A stretch of DNA of 27,726 nt from an uncultured Geobacteraceae bacterium (lineage in GTDB: Bacteria > Desulfobacterota > Desulfuromonadia > Desulfuromonadales > Geopsychrobacteraceae), in the NCBI GenBank assembly GCA_937958075.1, contig CALFFB010000240.1:1-27726 (forward strand), in the 5' to 3' direction. Each line of letters begins with the position of its first letter. The stretch's first letter is position 1. The position numbers and the translations under genes are program-made. The notes under the pieces were generated by a model. The model saw only the letters and a list, made by a program, of their open reading frames with translations, had not been told where the DNA came from and searched no databases. This document shows, in pieces, positions 24,922-27,726 of the stretch.

Positions 24922-26958
24922 ATGTTCTCCCTCGACCAGCTGAACGCACCACAACGCCAGGCCGTTACCCACGACAGCGGCCCGCTGCTGCTGCTGGCCG
25001 GCGCCGGTTCCGGCAAGACCCGGGTCATCACCTGCCGGGTGGCCTGGCTTTTTCAGCGTGGCGTCGCTCCTGACAATCTCCTCGCCGTGACCTTTACCAA
25101 CAAGGCCGCCCGGGAAATGCGCGAACGGGTGCAGGAGATGACCGGCCACCAGGCGGCCGCCCGGATGACCATTGCCACCTTTCACTCTTTGTGTGTCAGC
25201 ATCCTGAAAAAACATATCGGTCGCCTCGGCTTCAAGAGCAATTTCTCCATCTACAGCGGCACGGAACAGCTGCGCATTATCCGCGACCTGCTGCGGGAGG
25301 CCGGCGCGGCCAGCAGCTCGCGCGATGCCGAACAGATTCTGTGGCGGATATCCAGTGCCAAAAACCGCCTTGTTCAGGCGGATCAGTATTTTCTTAACGG
25401 GCGCGACCCGCTAGCGCAACTGGTTGCGCATATCTATCCCCGCTATCAGGGTGCCCTCAAGGCCTATAACGCCGTCGATTTCGATGATCTGCTGCTGCTG
25501 GCGGTGCAGCTGCTCAGCGACCATGAGGATCTGCTCCACCATTACCAGCAGCGGTTCTGTTATCAGATGGTCGACGAATACCAGGACACCAACCCGGTGC
25601 AGTACCGGCTGCTCAAACTGCTGGCGTCTGGTCATAACAACCTGTGCGTGGTGGGCGATGACGATCAGTCGATCTACGCCTTTCGCGGGGCCGACATCGG
25701 CAATATTCTTGATTTCGAAAAGGATTTTCCCGGCACCCGGGTGATCAAGCTGGAGCAGAACTATCGTTCCAGCGGTACGATTCTGGCGGCGGCCAACGCC
25801 CTGATCACCCACAACCAGCAGCGGCGGGCCAAGGCCTTGTGGACCGACTCCGGTGCCGGCAGCGCCATCGATTATCTGCTGTGCAGTGACACCGAAGACG
25901 AGGCGCGGCAGGTGATGGAACAGATTCACGCCGAAAGCTTCCGCAACCAGCGCCCCTACGGCGAATTCGCTATTCTCTACCGCACCAACGGTCAGGCCCG
26001 GGCCTTTGAGGAGCAGCTGCGCTACGAGAACATCCCCTACGTGCTCATCGGCGGCCAGCAGTTCTTCGACCGCAAGGAGATCCGTGACCTCATCGCCTAC
26101 CTGCGCGTCATCCTCAACCCGACGGACGAGGTCAACCTGCTGCGCATCCTGAACTACCCGAAACGCGGCATCGGCGACAGCAGCATCGATCAGATGATCC
26201 GCTACTCCGCTGACCGGGGTCTATCGGTGTGGCGGGTTCTCGGCCAGGCCCGGCAACTTGATTTTTTACCGCCGAAAACCAGCGCCGCCATCAGTGATTT
26301 CGTCGGTCTGATCGAACGCTATAAAAAACGTTTCGCCACCCCCCTGCGCCTGCAGGAGACCCTGGAAGACTTGATGCACGAGCTCGGGCTGGCGGAGGAG
26401 ATCTACCGCCAGGAGAAAGATCCCGGGGTGGCCAAGCGCCGGGTGGAACATCAGCAGGAGATCATCACTTCCCTGAGCAACTATCTGGAGCGGGCAAAGG
26501 TGCCCAGCTTAAGCGGTTTTCTTGACGCCCTGTCCCTTCTTGACACGGACCTGCCGCAACAGGACAAGGAAAGCAAGCTGGCCGCCGACAGTGTCACCCT
26601 GATGAGTCTGCATTCAAGCAAGGGGCTGGAATTTCCTGTCGTTTTTCTGGTGGGAATGGAAGAAGGCTACCTGCCGCACAAAAAATCCATCGATGAAACC
26701 TTTGATATCGGCGAGGAACGCCGTCTGTGCTATGTCGGCATCACCCGGGCGCAGCAACGGCTGGTGCTCACCGGCGCCCGGCAACGGCGCAAACACGGCA
26801 AACTGGAACAGCGTGAACCCAGCCGTTTCCTGGCGGAGATTCCCGCCGAATTGCTGAACAGTGCAGCGGAGCAGGAGCAGAAAAGCATCTCACCGGAGGA
26901 GGAAGAACGCAGCGCCAGCAACTTTTTCCGCAATATCAGTCAATTGTTGGGAGGGTGA
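24922..26958 (+). CDS. UvrD/Rep/PcrA-family superfamily 1 DNA helicase
   Basis: A 678-residue 3'-5' helicase, close in length to E. coli Rep (673). Motifs in order: Q motif region LNAPQRQAV; Walker A AGAGSGKTR (26-34); Ia TFTNKAAREM (57-66); II VDEYQDTN (217-224); III GDDDQSIYAFRGA (245-257); IV around VIKLEQNYRS; V LHSSKGLEFPVVF near 560; VI CYVGITRAQQRL near 603. It unwinds DNA using ATP, in repair or replication restart. TAGGA lies 5 nt before the ATG. It probably stands alone. Rep versus PcrA/UvrD cannot be settled; length and lack of a long C-terminal tail favour a Rep-like protein. Confidence 0.93.
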   Translation: MFSLDQLNAPQRQAVTHDSGPLLLLAGAGSGKTRVITCRVAWLFQRGVAPDNLLAVTFTNKAAREMRERVQEMTGHQAAARMTIATFHSLCVSILKKHIGRLGFKSNFSIYSGTEQLRIIRDLLREAGAASSSRDAEQILWRISSAKNRLVQADQYFLNGRDPLAQLVAHIYPRYQGALKAYNAVDFDDLLLLAVQLLSDHEDLLHHYQQRFCYQMVDEYQDTNPVQYRLLKLLASGHNNLCVVGDDDQSIYAFRGADIGNILDFEKDFPGTRVIKLEQNYRSSGTILAAANALITHNQQRRAKALWTDSGAGSAIDYLLCSDTEDEARQVMEQIHAESFRNQRPYGEFAILYRTNGQARAFEEQLRYENIPYVLIGGQQFFDRKEIRDLIAYLRVILNPTDEVNLLRILNYPKRGIGDSSIDQMIRYSADRGLSVWRVLGQARQLDFLPPKTSAAISDFVGLIERYKKRFATPLRLQETLEDLMHELGLAEEIYRQEKDPGVAKRRVEHQQEIITSLSNYLERAKVPSLSGFLDALSLLDTDLPQQDKESKLAADSVTLMSLHSSKGLEFPVVFLVGMEEGYLPHKKSIDETFDIGEERRLCYVGITRAQQRLVLTGARQRRKHGKLEQREPSRFLAEIPAELLNSAAEQEQKSISPEEEERSASNFFRNISQLLGG

Positions 26959-27070
26959 AGGAACTGAATGCCGCACACGCAGCCAGGGCAATCTTCTTGC
27001 GGGTTGCAGTCATCAGTGGGAGCAACCTCCCGGCCGCGATGATTTACCCGGAACCCCTTCTATATCAGGC

Positions 27071-27116
27071 TTGTTTTTTGCCATACTTTTGGTATTCTAA
27101 ATAATAACTACCAAAA
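27071..27116 (+). promoter_or_regulatory. Promoter and palindromic operator of the mazEF-like operon
   Basis: TTTTGGTA (27087-27094) and TACCAAAA (27109-27116) form a perfect 8-bp inverted repeat with a 14-bp AT-rich centre. A plausible promoter is TTGTTT (27071-27076), 16 bp, TATTCT (27093-27098), so the left arm overlaps the -10. This fits autorepression by the antitoxin. The rest of the 169-nt gap after the helicase (from 26959) shows only a short hairpin GGGAG-CAAC-CTCCC. Confidence 0.6.
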
Positions 27117-27127
27117 AGGAGGAAAAC

Positions 27128-27355
27128 ATGCTCGCCGAGAAAGTCTCCATCTCCCTTCCTGCGCCATTACTTGAATTTGTCGAACACTATAAAGAGAGTC
27201 ACGCACTCAAAAGTCGTTCCAAGGTGATTGAGATGGCATTGGAACGCTTGCAGCAGGAAAGTCTGGAGGCCGCCTATCGCCAGGCCGCGGCAGAGGACGT
27301 GGATCCAGCCTTTGATGTCACTACTGCAGATGGATTGCGCGATGAAACGTGGTGA
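27128..27355 (+). CDS. MazE-like ribbon-helix-helix antitoxin
   Basis: A 75-residue protein: beta strand EKVSISLP (4-11), then two helices with the basic turn KSRSKVIEMALERL, typical of RHH/CopG antitoxins paired with MazF toxins, and an acidic C-terminal tail (AEDVDPAFDV) for toxin binding. A very strong ribosome binding site AAGGAGG stands before the ATG. The toxin gene starts inside its 3' end (14-nt overlap). Predicted to bind the palindrome just upstream and to neutralise the toxin. Confidence 0.85.
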   Translation: MLAEKVSISLPAPLLEFVEHYKESHALKSRSKVIEMALERLQQESLEAAYRQAAAEDVDPAFDVTTADGLRDETW

Positions 27356-27677
27356 AATTTACTACGCCGATCTCAGCCCCACCCTGGGTGCTGAGATCAA
27401 CAAAAAAAGGCCCGTGCTGATTGTCAGCTGCGACGCGAACAACCGTGCCGCCGAAACGGTTACTGTTCTGCCGATTACTTCGAGCACGACCAGGATTTAT
27501 CCCTTTGAGGTGTTTCTCAAACCGCAGGAATCAGGTCTGCCGAAACCATCCAAGGCCCAAGCCCAGCAAATTCGCACTATTTCAAAGGAACGCATTTCCG
27601 GCCAGGCTCAAGGCTGTCTTGACCGGGCACGGTTGGCGGCAATTGACGCAGCCTTACGAATCCATCTGTCTTTATGA
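27342..27677 (+). CDS. mazF: MazF-family endoribonuclease toxin
   Basis: A 111-residue PemK/MazF protein: MKRGEIYYADLSPTLGAEI, then KKRPVLIVS with R23/P24, TVLPITSS with T46, and SGLPKPSKAQAQQIRTI, all standard family elements. R23 and T46 are at the positions of the catalytic residues in known MazF enzymes. It cuts mRNA at short sequences when the antitoxin is lost. The ATG at 27342 lies within the antitoxin gene; upstream in-frame ATGs fall deeper in that gene and do not match the family start. It appears complete. The last 49 bases of the window after the stop show no feature. Confidence 0.9.
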   Translation: MKRGEIYYADLSPTLGAEINKKRPVLIVSCDANNRAAETVTVLPITSSTTRIYPFEVFLKPQESGLPKPSKAQAQQIRTISKERISGQAQGCLDRARLAAIDAALRIHLSL

Positions 27678-27726
27678 GCCCGCATCGACCGCTCTACCTG
27701 CGGCTCCCCCTGGTTTTTCTCTGAGC

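Overview
The window looks like a bacterial chromosome segment, most likely from a Desulfuromonadales/Geobacter-Pelobacter-type organism. This is an inference from gene content: a compact GH57 / GalT-like / GH13 / GlgA glycogen cluster, an orphan AmmeMemoRadiSam-type radical SAM enzyme, and a type I-E CRISPR-Cas system on a GC-rich background. No rRNA, tRNA or insertion sequence was recognised.

Layout. (1) 1-430: a RelBE-like toxin-antitoxin pair on the minus strand. The toxin runs off the window edge, and a palindrome precedes the antitoxin. (2) 440-527: a short relic of a type I-C CRISPR array, abutting (3) 534-4283: a type I-E array of 62 identical-looking 28-nt repeats and 61 spacers. (4) 4284-4380: the leader, then the complete minus-strand cas operon up to 12624, transcribed cas3-cse1-cse2-cas6e-cas7-cas5-cas1-cas2 and pointing into the array. 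(5) 12625-13068: an intergenic region with an inverted repeat, a direct repeat and a doubtful small ORF. (6) 13069-14185: amrS-type radical SAM gene with a tiny membrane-peptide gene just upstream. (7) 14408-23551: a minus-strand glycogen/alpha-glucan operon, GH57 enzyme, GalT-like nucleotidyltransferase, GH13 amylase joined to glycogen synthase, and a ferric-reductase-like heme/flavin membrane oxidoreductase, mostly joined by 4-nt stop/start overlaps. (8) 23689-24615: a YhcC/TIGR01212 radical SAM gene. (9) 24922-26958: a Rep/PcrA-like helicase. (10) 27071-27677: a MazEF-like toxin-antitoxin operon with a palindrome over its putative -10.

How it works together. Cse1, Cse2, Cas7, Cas5 and Cas6e form Cascade, Cas3 is the nuclease-helicase, and Cas1-Cas2 add spacers at the leader end near 4283. 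The array is transcribed on the minus strand. Every spacer begins with C or T in crRNA orientation, which suggests a PAM ending in a pyrimidine. Several mid-array spacers share pieces of sequence, as if taken repeatedly from one family of related targets. The glycogen operon would build and break down alpha-glucan from NDP-glucose.

Most notable: the amylase-GlgA fusion crosses a G8 tract directly before the canonical GlgA start. One G fewer would give two genes with an ATGA overlap, like neighbouring junctions of the operon. Other points are the I-C relic against the I-E array, the invariant spacer-initial pyrimidine, and the overlapping spacers.
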